Positions 1-5,877 of a stretch of DNA of 28,812 nucleotides are shown here, one piece after another. The notes beneath the pieces are model-generated. The model ran no database searches and was not told where the DNA came from. It saw only the letters and a program-made list of their open reading frames with translations. Made by a program: the position numbers and the translations under genes. The number at the start of each line of letters is the position of its first letter. Position 1 is the first letter of the stretch. Where the stretch lies: positions 1-28,812 of IMG/VR virus record IMGVR_UViG_3300011114_000567. The stretch is one strand, 5' to 3'. The stretch comes from a virus.

Positions 1-107
1 TATTAAAAGGAAGCACAATTGGTTATATAATAGATAAAAAATTCTACTCAGTAAAATATCTCCGCAATCACCTGGAGTTAATTCCAAAAGAGATACTTCC
101 ATTTTAA
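1..107 (+). CDS. 3' end of small conserved phage protein (second copy of the gene end at 28792)
   Basis: The last 34 codons and TAA stop of the 74-residue gene at 28568-28792 appear again here because the contig ends overlap. The first complete codon starts at base 3. This is not a separate gene; on the circular genome it is the same locus. See the entry at 28568. Confidence 0.9.
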   Translation, partial: LKGSTIGYIIDKKFYSVKYLRNHLELIPKEILPF

Positions 108-127
108 CTCTTATTTATAATCATTAT
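1..127. repeat. Terminal direct repeat (circular-assembly overlap, left copy)
   Basis: Bases 1-127 are identical to 28686-28812. The overlap is 127 bp, a common largest k-mer in de Bruijn assemblers, and it cuts through a gene instead of lying at a functional boundary. I infer an assembly overlap of a circular or circularly permuted molecule with a unit length of 28,685 bp. A real 127-bp terminal repeat is possible but less likely. Confidence 0.93.
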
Positions 128-148
128 AAATTAACATTAATGTATACA
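113..148. promoter_or_regulatory. Cluster of palindromes upstream of the first early genes
   Basis: The 88-bp gap between the gene ending at 107 and the start at 196 holds three close or overlapping palindromes. 113-131 has 9-bp arms around one central base (ATTTATAATCATTATAAAT). 134-143 is ACATTAATGT and 141-148 is TGTATACA. They could be operators for a phage regulator, or the first could be a weak AT-only hairpin after the upstream gene. Palindromes arise easily in AT-rich DNA, so the functional reading is tentative. Confidence 0.35.
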
Positions 149-195
149 ACTATCAAAACTATCCCGTAATCTTGTGATACAATTAAACATCTATT

Positions 196-429
196 ATGAA
201 CAATTTACAAATACCACAGGCGGAGTGGTCAGCTTTAAATGCAGCTACAAACGCATTCATCAAAACATGGCCCGACTTTGAAATGGCCATTAATTACTTC
301 AATTTTGTTTCACGCTTAAATGAACCCGACATCGAATCGAATATAATCGATTACTTGGAGTTGAATTACGCAAGTCAAACAAAGGCTTATTTTGCCGAGT
401 GCAATATTAACTACGAAGGTGAGGATTAA
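196..429 (+). CDS. Hypothetical protein, 77 aa
   Basis: I do not recognise this small acidic protein. It has no membrane segment, cysteine cluster or obvious DNA-binding motif, and its mix of helical and aromatic residues suggests a small soluble globular protein. The ATG start follows an A/T-rich stretch with no Shine-Dalgarno site, as for most genes here. It is the first gene of the rightward early block and is followed after 54 A-rich bases by another unknown gene. Its place ahead of the recombination genes suggests early expression, perhaps in host takeover, but nothing in the sequence shows a function. Confidence 0.7.
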   Translation: MNNLQIPQAEWSALNAATNAFIKTWPDFEMAINYFNFVSRLNEPDIESNIIDYLELNYASQTKAYFAECNINYEGED

Positions 430-483
430 TCTCCTTTTTAAAAATCAAAAATCACAACTAACAATTTAAAAAAAACAACTATT

Positions 484-801
484 ATGAAAAAATTATTTGA
501 TGAATTAAACAAGCAAATCGTGACTGCAATTGTCACTGGCAATTATGATGTAATTGACAATTCAGACCATCTCTACACTAAGATTGAAGTCGATGGTATC
601 GCACTAAACTTATGGATAGGCAACGAGTGGAAACATTTCGGTACATTTCTAAATGTAGACAACGATATTAACCTCACATTTAGCGATGAAGAAAAAGAGA
701 TGCTGCACAGAAGATTTAATTTCAATCACGAGCAGACTGAATCAGCTAAAAATGAACGCAGCGAATATGAAAGGTTAAAAGCTAAATTTGAAAATAAATA
801 A
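484..801 (+). CDS. Hypothetical protein, 105 aa
   Basis: Unrecognised small soluble protein. The N-terminal two thirds alternates short beta-like segments (IVTAIVTGNYDVID, then YTKIEVDGIALNLWIGNEW). The last 35 residues are charged and helical (EEKEMLHRRFNF through YERLKAKFENK). The ATG is preceded by an A-rich leader typical of Bacteroidota translation starts. It lies directly before the single-strand annealing protein: the next ATG is at 803, one base after this stop, so the genes are probably co-transcribed and translationally coupled. That suggests an accessory role in recombination or replication, as inference from position only. Confidence 0.75.
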   Translation: MKKLFDELNKQIVTAIVTGNYDVIDNSDHLYTKIEVDGIALNLWIGNEWKHFGTFLNVDNDINLTFSDEEKEMLHRRFNFNHEQTESAKNERSEYERLKAKFENK

Positions 802-802
802 T

Positions 803-1348
803 ATGAGCGACCAAACACTTCCGACCTATGCAGATTTAATGATTGACCCTGCACTTGCATATAAGCAAGACCAATTTAACTACTTGATGAACCAAGAACC
901 TCCTGCTAAGTGGGTGGTTATTCATCCCTACATCAAAAACTACCACTATTTGCCAATTGATAAAGTTGAGCATTTACTCAAAAGAATATTTAAAGACTAC
1001 AAAATTGAAATCACCGGGCAGGGAACTGCATTTAACGGAGTATGGGTAACGGTTAGAGTTCACTATAAAAATCCAATCACAGGCGAGTGGTCATTTCACG
1101 ATGGGATAGGTGGGCAGCAACTTCAAACAAAGCAAGGCACATCACCTGCGGACTTAATCAATATAAATAATGGGGCTTTATCAATGGCATTTCCCATCGC
1201 AAAGACAATTGCCATCAAAGATGCCTGTGACCACTTCGGCAAGTTGTTTGGATCGGATTTAAACCGCAAGGACACGATGGCTTACCAAATGGATGAAAAA
1301 CTTTCTATATTAATCAAAACTAATTCAGATAAACTAAATGCTAAATAA
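803..1348 (+). CDS. Rad52-like single-strand annealing protein (recombinase)
   Basis: Probable phage single-strand annealing protein that pairs complementary strands during recombination-dependent replication. The C-terminal half carries the signature I associate with phage Rad52/Sak-type proteins: an alanine/lysine-rich helix followed by KDACDHFGKLFGSDLNR at about residues 139-155, after a beta-rich core (VWVTVRVHYKN, about 80-90; GEWSFHDGIGG, about 94-104). Length, 181 aa, fits the family. I start at ATG 803; an in-frame TTG at 788 lies inside the upstream gene and is less likely. The next gene is a YqaJ-type exonuclease, giving the classic annealing protein plus 5'-3' exonuclease pair. The family call rests on motif memory, so Erf/RecT-like alternatives are not fully excluded. 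Confidence 0.75.
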   Translation: MSDQTLPTYADLMIDPALAYKQDQFNYLMNQEPPAKWVVIHPYIKNYHYLPIDKVEHLLKRIFKDYKIEITGQGTAFNGVWVTVRVHYKNPITGEWSFHDGIGGQQLQTKQGTSPADLININNGALSMAFPIAKTIAIKDACDHFGKLFGSDLNRKDTMAYQMDEKLSILIKTNSDKLNAK

Positions 1349-1350
1349 AT

Positions 1351-2055
1351 ATGCTAAATAAAGAACTTATAAAACGATACATATTTGAGGATAGAGACTC
1401 GTGGAAAGACTTCCGCAAGTATTTGTTCACTTCATCAAATATCAATAGTCTAATGGCAGCAGGTAAGTCTGCCAATGGACTATCAGTTGGGGCAGTTAGC
1501 TACATAGTTGACCTAATCAAAGAACAGATATCAGAACCAGGAGATGACTATTATAATCAAGCTATGGAGTGGGGAAACGAACAAGAGCCACAGGCATTTC
1601 TCAGATATTGCGAGAACTATGACTTAGACCCTAACGATGATGATGTTATTTATACTTCAGTAGGGGGGTTTGTATTCTTCACCTATAATGGAATATGTGG
1701 AGGGACTCCCGATGTAATTTTAAAAGACTCAATCATTGAAATCAAATGTCCCAATTCAGATACACATATTTATAGTAAGTTATTTGTGACTGCTGAGAAC
1801 TTCAAAAAAGAGTATCCAAAGTATTATGACCAAATGCAATGGAATATGTTTTTATGCCAAAAAAAGACAGGTATATTTATGAGCTTTGACCCACGCCAAA
1901 AGCACGAAGGCAATCAGACTCACTATATCACTATTGATGAAGATTTGGAAAGGCAAGAGGCAATATATTTAAAGGTTGAGGCAGCATATAACTACAAGAC
2001 TGAGCTACTTGAAAAGCTATCATACAACACCGATGATTTTCACAAAAACAATTAA
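1351..2055 (+). CDS. YqaJ/lambda-exonuclease-type recombination nuclease
   Basis: Probable Mg2+-dependent PD-(D/E)XK exonuclease that resects double-strand ends for the annealing protein upstream. Visible motifs are the early glycine/glutamate segment EWGNEQEP (about 73-80), the catalytic GGTPD (117-121) followed by EIKCP (130-134), and a helix with QMQWNM (161-166) matching the conserved glutamine/tyrosine helix of the family. At 234 aa it is normal for YqaJ proteins. Start is two bases after the upstream stop. The junction contains a near-perfect tandem duplication (ATGCTAAATAAA at 1338-1349 and again at 1351-1362), so the end of the annealing gene and the start of this one are copies of the same 12 bases. 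Confidence 0.88.
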   Translation: MLNKELIKRYIFEDRDSWKDFRKYLFTSSNINSLMAAGKSANGLSVGAVSYIVDLIKEQISEPGDDYYNQAMEWGNEQEPQAFLRYCENYDLDPNDDDVIYTSVGGFVFFTYNGICGGTPDVILKDSIIEIKCPNSDTHIYSKLFVTAENFKKEYPKYYDQMQWNMFLCQKKTGIFMSFDPRQKHEGNQTHYITIDEDLERQEAIYLKVEAAYNYKTELLEKLSYNTDDFHKNN

Positions 2056-2072
2056 CTAACAAAACAATTATT

Positions 2073-2879
2073 ATGCAAATTCAAAAAATTCTTATTACTC
2101 CAAGTTCAGCGGCTGCTTATTTGGAGGCGAACATTAAAAACAGAGCAGTAAAACAACCTACATTGTTGCGATATGTATCAGATATGGCAGCAGGTAGATG
2201 GAAAGCAGACACAGGCGAAATGATTAAAATATCAAAAACAGGAGTAATATTAGATGGCCAACATAGATTAATGGCAGTTGTCAAATCAAAAACAAATGTA
2301 TATTTCCATGTAATAACTGATTTAGAAGACTCGGTATTTGATGTATTAGATACAGGTTCAATGCGTAGTGGCAGCGATGTATTTAATATAAATGGAGTAA
2401 AATATAATTCAGTTCTGCCTGCAATGATTCAATTATATGAAATTTTAAAAACTAATCGTGTAGCTGTTAGAGGAACACAAAAAAATAATAGACATACCAA
2501 TGCAGTTCTTTTAACTTTATATAATGAAAAGCCTGCGTTTTGGGATAACGTAGCAAAAAATTCTTACTACTGGTATGCACAATTTGCAAGGGTATTAAAT
2601 ACACATACCATAGGAGGAATGTATGCTACTTTTTCAGATATAAACCAAGAAGATGCTGACAACTTTATGCAGCAACTATGTAGCGGCTTAAACATCACTA
2701 ACAATACAATAGGTGTTCTGCGAAATAAGATTATACAAGATAGGTTATCCGCAAAAAAAATGGATATAGGCACAAGAAATAATTTAATAATAAAAACATG
2801 GAATAACTTTAGAAAAGGAACAGAATTGACTTTGCTAAGATTTGATGCAGATAGAGAAGCAACACAAATACCAAAATAA
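2073..2879 (+). CDS. DGQHR-motif protein (ParB/Srx-DndB-like fold, function unknown)
   Basis: A 268-aa protein with ILDGQHRLMAVVKS at about residues 59-72. The DGQHR signature occurs in ParB/sulfiredoxin-like and DndB-like proteins, where it shapes a nucleotide- or DNA-binding pocket. The preceding KADTGEMIKISKTG strand region and following beta-strand (YFHVITDL) fit that fold. The C-terminal half is helical and lysine-rich, without recognisable motifs. It sits between the exonuclease and an OB-fold-like gene, so a DNA-metabolism role is plausible, but the substrate cannot be read from sequence. A second, distinct ParB-type protein is encoded at 6110. Confidence in the gene is high; confidence in the fold is moderate. 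Confidence 0.7.
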   Translation: MQIQKILITPSSAAAYLEANIKNRAVKQPTLLRYVSDMAAGRWKADTGEMIKISKTGVILDGQHRLMAVVKSKTNVYFHVITDLEDSVFDVLDTGSMRSGSDVFNINGVKYNSVLPAMIQLYEILKTNRVAVRGTQKNNRHTNAVLLTLYNEKPAFWDNVAKNSYYWYAQFARVLNTHTIGGMYATFSDINQEDADNFMQQLCSGLNITNNTIGVLRNKIIQDRLSAKKMDIGTRNNLIIKTWNNFRKGTELTLLRFDADREATQIPK

Positions 2880-2894
2880 TTAATAAAAAACAAC

Positions 2895-3170
2895 ATGAAA
2901 AATATACACACAATCACAGGCCGCGTTGAAGATACTTCAGCAAGGACTTACGCAAAAAAAGATAATTCAGTAGGCTACAATTACGATATCATCATTAAAG
3001 TTGATGAGGACACGCAGTATCCGTATGAATTAAAGCTATCCACGAGCAAGGAAGAACACGTTAAACAAGTGACCATTGGCTTAGTATACGTATTTGATTT
3101 TAAAGCTCGCAGCAACAAAGGGACTACTGGTTACTTCACGAATTGTAATATATTGAATATCCATGATTGA
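2895..3170 (+). CDS. Small OB-fold-like protein, possible single-stranded DNA-binding protein
   Basis: A 91-aa, beta-rich protein. The pattern (opening strand ITGRVED, then YNYDIIIKVD, QYPYELKLSTS, a V-rich turn GLVYVFDFKARSN, and closing strand GYFTNCNILNI) is reminiscent of the small Bacteroidota OB-fold family DUF3127, whose members have QYPQ-like and GKYF-like segments at equivalent positions. A single-stranded DNA-binding role fits its place among recombination genes. I cannot confirm the family without a profile search. The ATG at 2895 has an A-rich leader. The stop overlaps the next gene's start by eight bases, suggesting coupling. Confidence 0.5.
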   Translation: MKNIHTITGRVEDTSARTYAKKDNSVGYNYDIIIKVDEDTQYPYELKLSTSKEEHVKQVTIGLVYVFDFKARSNKGTTGYFTNCNILNIHD

Positions 3171-3510
3171 TTATTTAACTCAGGCAGAGATTGATATTGA
3201 ACTCTATGGAAACCAAGAACCCAACTATTTCAAAGACTATAATAGTTGGGAGGTTTATATGACTGATTTATTATTTGAGCAAAAAGGAATGAGACTTTTG
3301 TATGACCGAAAAGAAATCGAAGAGAGAGAGGCAAAAATCAAGTTTATGCCATGCTTAAAAAGTAATTTAGTATCTATTGGAGACTATGCATTTTTGAGTA
3401 GAAAATCAATCAAAAGTGTATATCAAAAGATTCAATCAAAAGATATAATTTGCACTCAGCAGGAGACTCGTAAAATGATAGACATAAGCAAATATCCAAC
3501 TAACATATAA
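3163..3510 (+). CDS. Hypothetical protein, 115 aa, possible C-terminal helix-turn-helix
   Basis: Unrecognised. The N-terminal 60 residues are acidic and aromatic-rich. The last 45 residues (SIGDYAFLSRKSIKSVYQKI, then KDIICTQQETRKMIDISKYP) resemble the layout of a small winged helix-turn-helix of the MerR/excisionase type, where a helix pair is followed by a short wing and a residue-specific strand. It overlaps the preceding gene by eight bases and ends one base into the NinG start (TAATGG), so it belongs to the same tightly packed operon. A DNA-binding or adaptor role is possible; no catalytic residues are seen. Confidence 0.6.
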   Translation: MIDYLTQAEIDIELYGNQEPNYFKDYNSWEVYMTDLLFEQKGMRLLYDRKEIEEREAKIKFMPCLKSNLVSIGDYAFLSRKSIKSVYQKIQSKDIICTQQETRKMIDISKYPTNI

Positions 3511-3890
3511 TGGAATCAGCAACCATACAAAAGTATAGTAAAATAACTACTTCCCGATTAAAGTTGAAAGCTCAGTCAGTCTTTAACAAATGGATAAGGG
3601 CAAGAGATGAGGGGCAGCAGTGTATAAGTTGCGATAGTTATAATACAACTGATGCCAGTCACTACTACTCGGCAGGCAAACATAACAACCTAAGATTCCA
3701 CGAAGATAATGTTTGGAAAAGTTGTAGACGCTGCAATTACTATATGAGTGGCAATCTGATACAGTACCGGGAACGATTGATTAAAAAAATAGGACTCGAA
3801 AGAGTTGAGAAATTAGATGAGTTGAGCAAAGTAAAAATTACCAAAAATGACCGCTTTATTTATATTGAAATTTTAACCAAATACAAATGA
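3510..3890 (+). CDS. ninG: NinG/Rap-like recombination endonuclease
   Basis: Probable NinG (Rap) family protein, a structure-specific endonuclease that in lambda cuts branched recombination intermediates. It shows the family pattern throughout: LKAQSVFNKWIRARD (about 19-33), the CISC knuckle (C38, C41), SHYYSAGKHNNLRFHEDNV (about 50-68), the second knuckle CRRC (C72, C75), then YYMSGNLIQYRERLIKKIG. The four cysteines probably bind zinc. At 126 aa it is shorter than lambda NinG and lacks extra N-terminal sequence. It closes the recombination module and fits resolution of joint molecules produced by the annealing protein and exonuclease upstream. Confidence 0.87.
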   Translation: MESATIQKYSKITTSRLKLKAQSVFNKWIRARDEGQQCISCDSYNTTDASHYYSAGKHNNLRFHEDNVWKSCRRCNYYMSGNLIQYRERLIKKIGLERVEKLDELSKVKITKNDRFIYIEILTKYK

Positions 3891-4108
3891 AATACACATT
3901 CAATCCCGACCTTCTTCAATTTGTGCCAGTTCCAAAAGCAGGACTAATGTACAGGCTTACTTTGAGCTTCCTGATATTACTTGCAGGGCTTTCATTCTTC
4001 GTAGCTTATACGTGGCCAAAACATAGCCCATTCAAACAAAAGCAATCCACTACTGATTCAGTTCAGGTAAGTGGAACATTTCACAAAGAAAAAAAATACA
4101 CCAAATGA
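3887..4108 (+). CDS. Small membrane protein, 73 aa, one transmembrane segment
   Basis: Function unknown. After an N-terminal 20 residues with a polar/proline segment (NPDLLQFVPVPKAG) there is one strong hydrophobic helix, about residues 21-42 (MYRLTLSFLILLAGLSFFVAY), followed by a hydrophilic, lysine- and serine/threonine-rich tail of about 30 residues. This suggests a short bitopic protein with its tail outside the cytoplasm. Its start overlaps the ninG stop (ATGA), and its stop overlaps the start of another membrane peptide at 4105. A spanin-like or superinfection role can be imagined, but the genes lie far from the lysis genes. Confidence 0.65.
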   Translation: MKYTFNPDLLQFVPVPKAGLMYRLTLSFLILLAGLSFFVAYTWPKHSPFKQKQSTTDSVQVSGTFHKEKKYTK

Positions 4109-4212
4109 AACATAACACATCGAAATCCGAAAACTATCTCCCATTTGTATTGATGCTATTCGTTACCATCTTACTTCTTGGGCTTGATTACTTTGCAGAA
4201 ATTTTAAAATAA
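4105..4212 (+). CDS. 35-aa membrane peptide
   Basis: A very short reading frame whose ATG overlaps the preceding TGA (ATGA), the same coupling used across this operon. The product has a polar start of about 12 residues, then a continuous hydrophobic helix, about residues 13-29 (PFVLMLFVTILLLGLDY), and a short end FAEILK. The organisation, not homology, is the evidence that it is translated. It is the last gene before the promoter and structured leader of the replication initiator. Confidence 0.5.
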   Translation: MKHNTSKSENYLPFVLMLFVTILLLGLDYFAEILK

Positions 4213-4214
4213 AT

Positions 4215-4245
4215 TTTGCCAATTCAGATTAATCATTTATAATTG
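4215..4245 (+). promoter_or_regulatory. Candidate Bacteroidota-type promoter for the replication leader
   Basis: TTTG at 4215-4218 and TATAATTG at 4238-4245 are separated by 19 bp, the spacing expected for the Bacteroidota primary sigma factor (TTTG, about 19-21 bp, TAnnTTTG). The -7 box has one mismatch. Transcription would begin near 4248-4252, at the first base of stem A in the structured leader. This coincidence supports a dedicated transcript start. Confidence 0.55.
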
Positions 4246-4247
4246 CA

Positions 4248-4360
4248 GTGTCGAGTAGTTAATGAAATTTAAAAACCAAATACAGCCCCGTACCATTTCA
4301 GCTAATTTATTAGCAGACTGCTCGACACATTCTTTAATTTGTGCGGGGCTTTATTTTTAT
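4248..4360 (+). ncRNA. Structured leader RNA with interlocked stems (candidate pseudoknot) upstream of the replication initiator
   Basis: Three helices can be drawn by eye. Stem A pairs 4248-4260 with 4316-4328 (13 bp including two G-U; core GTGTCGAG with CTCGACAC). Stem B pairs 4284-4293 with 4341-4350 (10 bp including one G-U; AGCCCCGTAC with GTGCGGGGCT). Hairpin C is 4301-4305 with 4310-4314. The order A, B, C, A', B' makes A and B interlocked, so they form a pseudoknot or compete. B' is followed by a U-rich run (4350-4364), so stem B may act as a terminator. The initiator ATG is at 4365. It could be a cis-acting control leader or a short independent RNA; I do not recognise a known RNA family. 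Confidence 0.6.
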
Positions 4361-4372
4361 TATTATGGCTAA
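4262..4372 (+). CDS. Possible 36-aa leader peptide spanning the structured leader
   Basis: An ATG directly after the 5' strand of stem A opens a 36-codon frame that crosses stems B, C, A' and B' and stops at 4370-4372. The stop overlaps the initiator start in ATGGCTAA. The product begins MKFKNQIQPRT and ends GLYFYYYG, and resembles no family I know. Its stop/start overlap permits translational coupling to the initiator, and ribosomes here would remodel the RNA stems. It may equally be a chance frame in an RNA element, so confidence is low. Confidence 0.3.
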   Translation: MKFKNQIQPRTISANLLADCSTHSLICAGLYFYYYG

Positions 4373-5087
4373 AGATACTTTTTATTTTTCGCATGACTTC
4401 AATGCCAGGAGTGATGATAAAATCAAAATGCTAATAAGAAAGCATGGGATTTTAGGGTATGGCACGTATTGGGCTATAATCGAAGACCTTTATAATAATG
4501 CGAACGCATTGCGATTGGATTGCGATGGCATTGCGTTTGATTTGCGAGTGGATTGCGAAGTTGTAAAATCTGTACTTAATGACTTTGATTTGTTTGTTTT
4601 TGATGGTGAAATATTTGGCAGTATATCGGTTGAAAGGAGATTGGATGAACGTAACTCTAAATCTGCAAAAGCAAGAGATTCAGCTAATAAGAGATGGGGA
4701 AAGATAAAAGACGATGCGAACGCATTGCGAACGCATTGCGATGGCAATGCTATAAAGGAAAGGAAAGGAAAGGAAATTAAAGAAATAAAAGAAAGCGTAA
4801 ATAAATTTACTCCTCCCACTTTTCAAGAAGTAATTTTAATTATTACAGATAAAAAAGAAGCAGAGGCTTTTTTGGATTTGTACAAATCAAATGGGTGGAT
4901 GGTTGGCAAAAACAAAATGAAAGATTGGGAGGCTGCTGCTCGAAATTGGTTAAGAAGAAAGGTTGAATTTTCTAAACCACCACAAAAAACAGGGAAGCTA
5001 AATTTTGACCCAAAACCGATGGGAAGCGATTACGATAAACGCAAAGCATTTCCAAGCGTAGTATGGCCCGAAGATATAATTAAATAG
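4365..5087 (+). CDS. Phage replication initiator / replisome organiser (DUF4373, Lin1244/Lin1753-like)
   Basis: Probable origin-binding protein that recruits the helicase loader. Residues about 5-45 (TFYFSHDFNARSDDKIKML, then GYGTYWAIIEDLY) match the N-terminal winged-helix DUF4373 domain. The middle is a basic, low-complexity linker encoded by repetitive DNA. The C-terminal part carries the DnaD-like ending NGWMVGKNKMKDWEAAARNW (about 176-195). I start at ATG 4365, not at the in-frame GTG at 4341, because the conserved domain begins at MAKDTF and 4341 lies in stem B'. The gene contains two iteron arrays with an 11-bp period that is out of phase with codons, so the origin is probably inside it, as in lambda O. 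A DnaC-like gene follows after 23 bp. Confidence 0.85.
   Translation: MAKDTFYFSHDFNARSDDKIKMLIRKHGILGYGTYWAIIEDLYNNANALRLDCDGIAFDLRVDCEVVKSVLNDFDLFVFDGEIFGSISVERRLDERNSKSAKARDSANKRWGKIKDDANALRTHCDGNAIKERKGKEIKEIKESVNKFTPPTFQEVILIITDKKEAEAFLDLYKSNGWMVGKNKMKDWEAAARNWLRRKVEFSKPPQKTGKLNFDPKPMGSDYDKRKAFPSVVWPEDIIK
4497..4562 (+). repeat. Iteron array 1: six 11-bp repeats, candidate origin
   Basis: Six repeats start at 4497, 4508, 4519, 4530, 4541 and 4552, exactly 11 bp apart. The core is ATTGCGA (variants AATGCGA, ATTGCGT, TTTGCGA) followed by four variable bases. Since 11 is not a multiple of three, successive copies lie in different codon phases and encode different residues, so the conservation is at the DNA level. 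The spacing of about one helical turn places all copies on nearly the same face of the helix, as expected for binding sites of an initiator. Confidence 0.8.
4713..4756 (+). repeat. Iteron array 2: three to four 11-bp repeats, candidate origin
   Basis: Repeats start at 4713 (GATGCGAACGC), 4724 (ATTGCGAACGC), 4735 (ATTGCGATGGC) and a degenerate one at 4746 (AATGCTATAAA), again exactly 11 bp apart. The second 11-mers match units of array 1, 216 bp upstream. The array ends where the purine-rich tract begins. Its position next to an easily melted stretch is the usual layout of a lambdoid-type origin. Confidence 0.75.
4751..4812 (+). other. Purine/AT-rich stretch, candidate DNA unwinding element
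   Basis: Immediately after iteron array 2 an uninterrupted purine run (4754-4776) contains four GGAAA units at 4757-4776, followed by an A-rich, nearly C-free region to about 4812. It encodes a lysine/glutamate linker, so composition alone could explain it. Next to initiator iterons it is the natural candidate for origin melting, comparable with the A-rich segment beside the lambda O iterons. Confidence 0.5.
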
Positions 5088-5110
5088 ATACTAAATTAAA
5101 AAAACATAAA

Positions 5111-5749
5111 ATGAAAAACATGGAAATCCAAAAATTGCAGGATGGTCGAATTGCCCGTATGCAATCCTTTCCCGAAACCGCTGACCAATTTTGCAGCGAT
5201 GGTAGATTTATTGTCGATGGAGAAAATCAAGAAGTAGTCGACAGGCTTTGCAGATATATTGACAACAATATAAGCGGAACACATAATATCAATAAAGGAA
5301 TATTGATAATGGGGCCTATGGGTACTGGAAAAACCATCATGATGCAAACACTGGCAAAGCTCACACTAAAAGAAAAGTTTAGAATGGTAAGCCTTGTAAA
5401 CATCGCCGAGCAGTATAATCTTGAAGGTGCAGACTCATTTGCAAACTTTAACCGACACAAGTCAGCCCCGATCCATATGGATGACAAAGGCAAACTAAAC
5501 CATATCTGCTTAGATGATTTGGGAAGGGAAAGGCCTGAATCAATCTACATGGGTGCAAGGTGCGATGTAGGTCAGCATTTGATTTATGCCCGGTATAATG
5601 TTTGGAAGAATTTTAAAGTCAAGACTCACTTCACTTCAAATATAAACAGTGAACCCGAAATGATATTACGATATGGAGCATTGGCTTGGGATAGGCTGAA
5701 AGAGATGTGCAACATTGTAATCATGTCTGGGGAGAGCAGAAGGAAATGA
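5111..5749 (+). CDS. DnaC-like helicase loader (AAA+ ATPase)
   Basis: Probable loader that delivers host DnaB-type helicase to the phage origin. Walker A is GPMGTGKT (68-75), Walker B is ICLDDLG (132-138), a sensor-1-like TSN is at 175-177, and a late arginine-containing segment LRYGALAWDRLKEMCNIV (about 186-203) matches the DnaC/IstB sensor region. At 212 aa it is slightly short, with a reduced N-terminal helicase-binding part. Starts at 5111 or 5120 are both possible. It follows the initiator directly, as in lambda O-P, and its stop overlaps the start of a small gene at 5746. No polymerase or replicative helicase gene is seen, so host replisome proteins are presumably recruited. Confidence 0.87.
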   Translation: MKNMEIQKLQDGRIARMQSFPETADQFCSDGRFIVDGENQEVVDRLCRYIDNNISGTHNINKGILIMGPMGTGKTIMMQTLAKLTLKEKFRMVSLVNIAEQYNLEGADSFANFNRHKSAPIHMDDKGKLNHICLDDLGRERPESIYMGARCDVGQHLIYARYNVWKNFKVKTHFTSNINSEPEMILRYGALAWDRLKEMCNIVIMSGESRRK

Positions 5750-5877
5750 ACTACACAGAAGAAGACATCAGATTTGCCATACTTCATGCGTTTGTCATTG
5801 GGATTGAAAGACCAGTCTACTCACAAGAAATTGAAGATGAGATAATAAAATTAATTAACCAACCAAATGACATTTGA
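5746..5877 (+). CDS. Hypothetical protein, 43 aa
   Basis: A short frame whose ATG overlaps the loader stop (ATGA) and whose end overlaps the next ATG at 5867 by 11 bases. The product is acidic and mostly helical (YTEEDIRFAILHAFVIG, then QEIEDEIIKLINQ). No motif is recognised. The tight overlaps on both sides are the main reason to call it. It may be a small partner of the helicase loader or of the helix-turn-helix protein that follows. Confidence 0.55.
   Translation: MNYTEEDIRFAILHAFVIGIERPVYSQEIEDEIIKLINQPNDI

Noticed and set aside
788-802. Upstream TTG start for the annealing protein
   Set aside because: It lies within the preceding gene and adds five residues; ATG 803 one base after the stop fits the packing of neighbouring genes.
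2567-2917. Reverse-strand frame opposite the DGQHR gene
   Set aside because: Fully antisense to a convincing forward gene, and typical of AT-rich coding DNA; the same holds for the other long antisense frames, including those in the tape measure, portal and protease genes.
4341-4364. GTG start for the replication initiator
   Set aside because: It falls in stem B' and would add a hydrophobic octapeptide before the conserved MAKDTF start.
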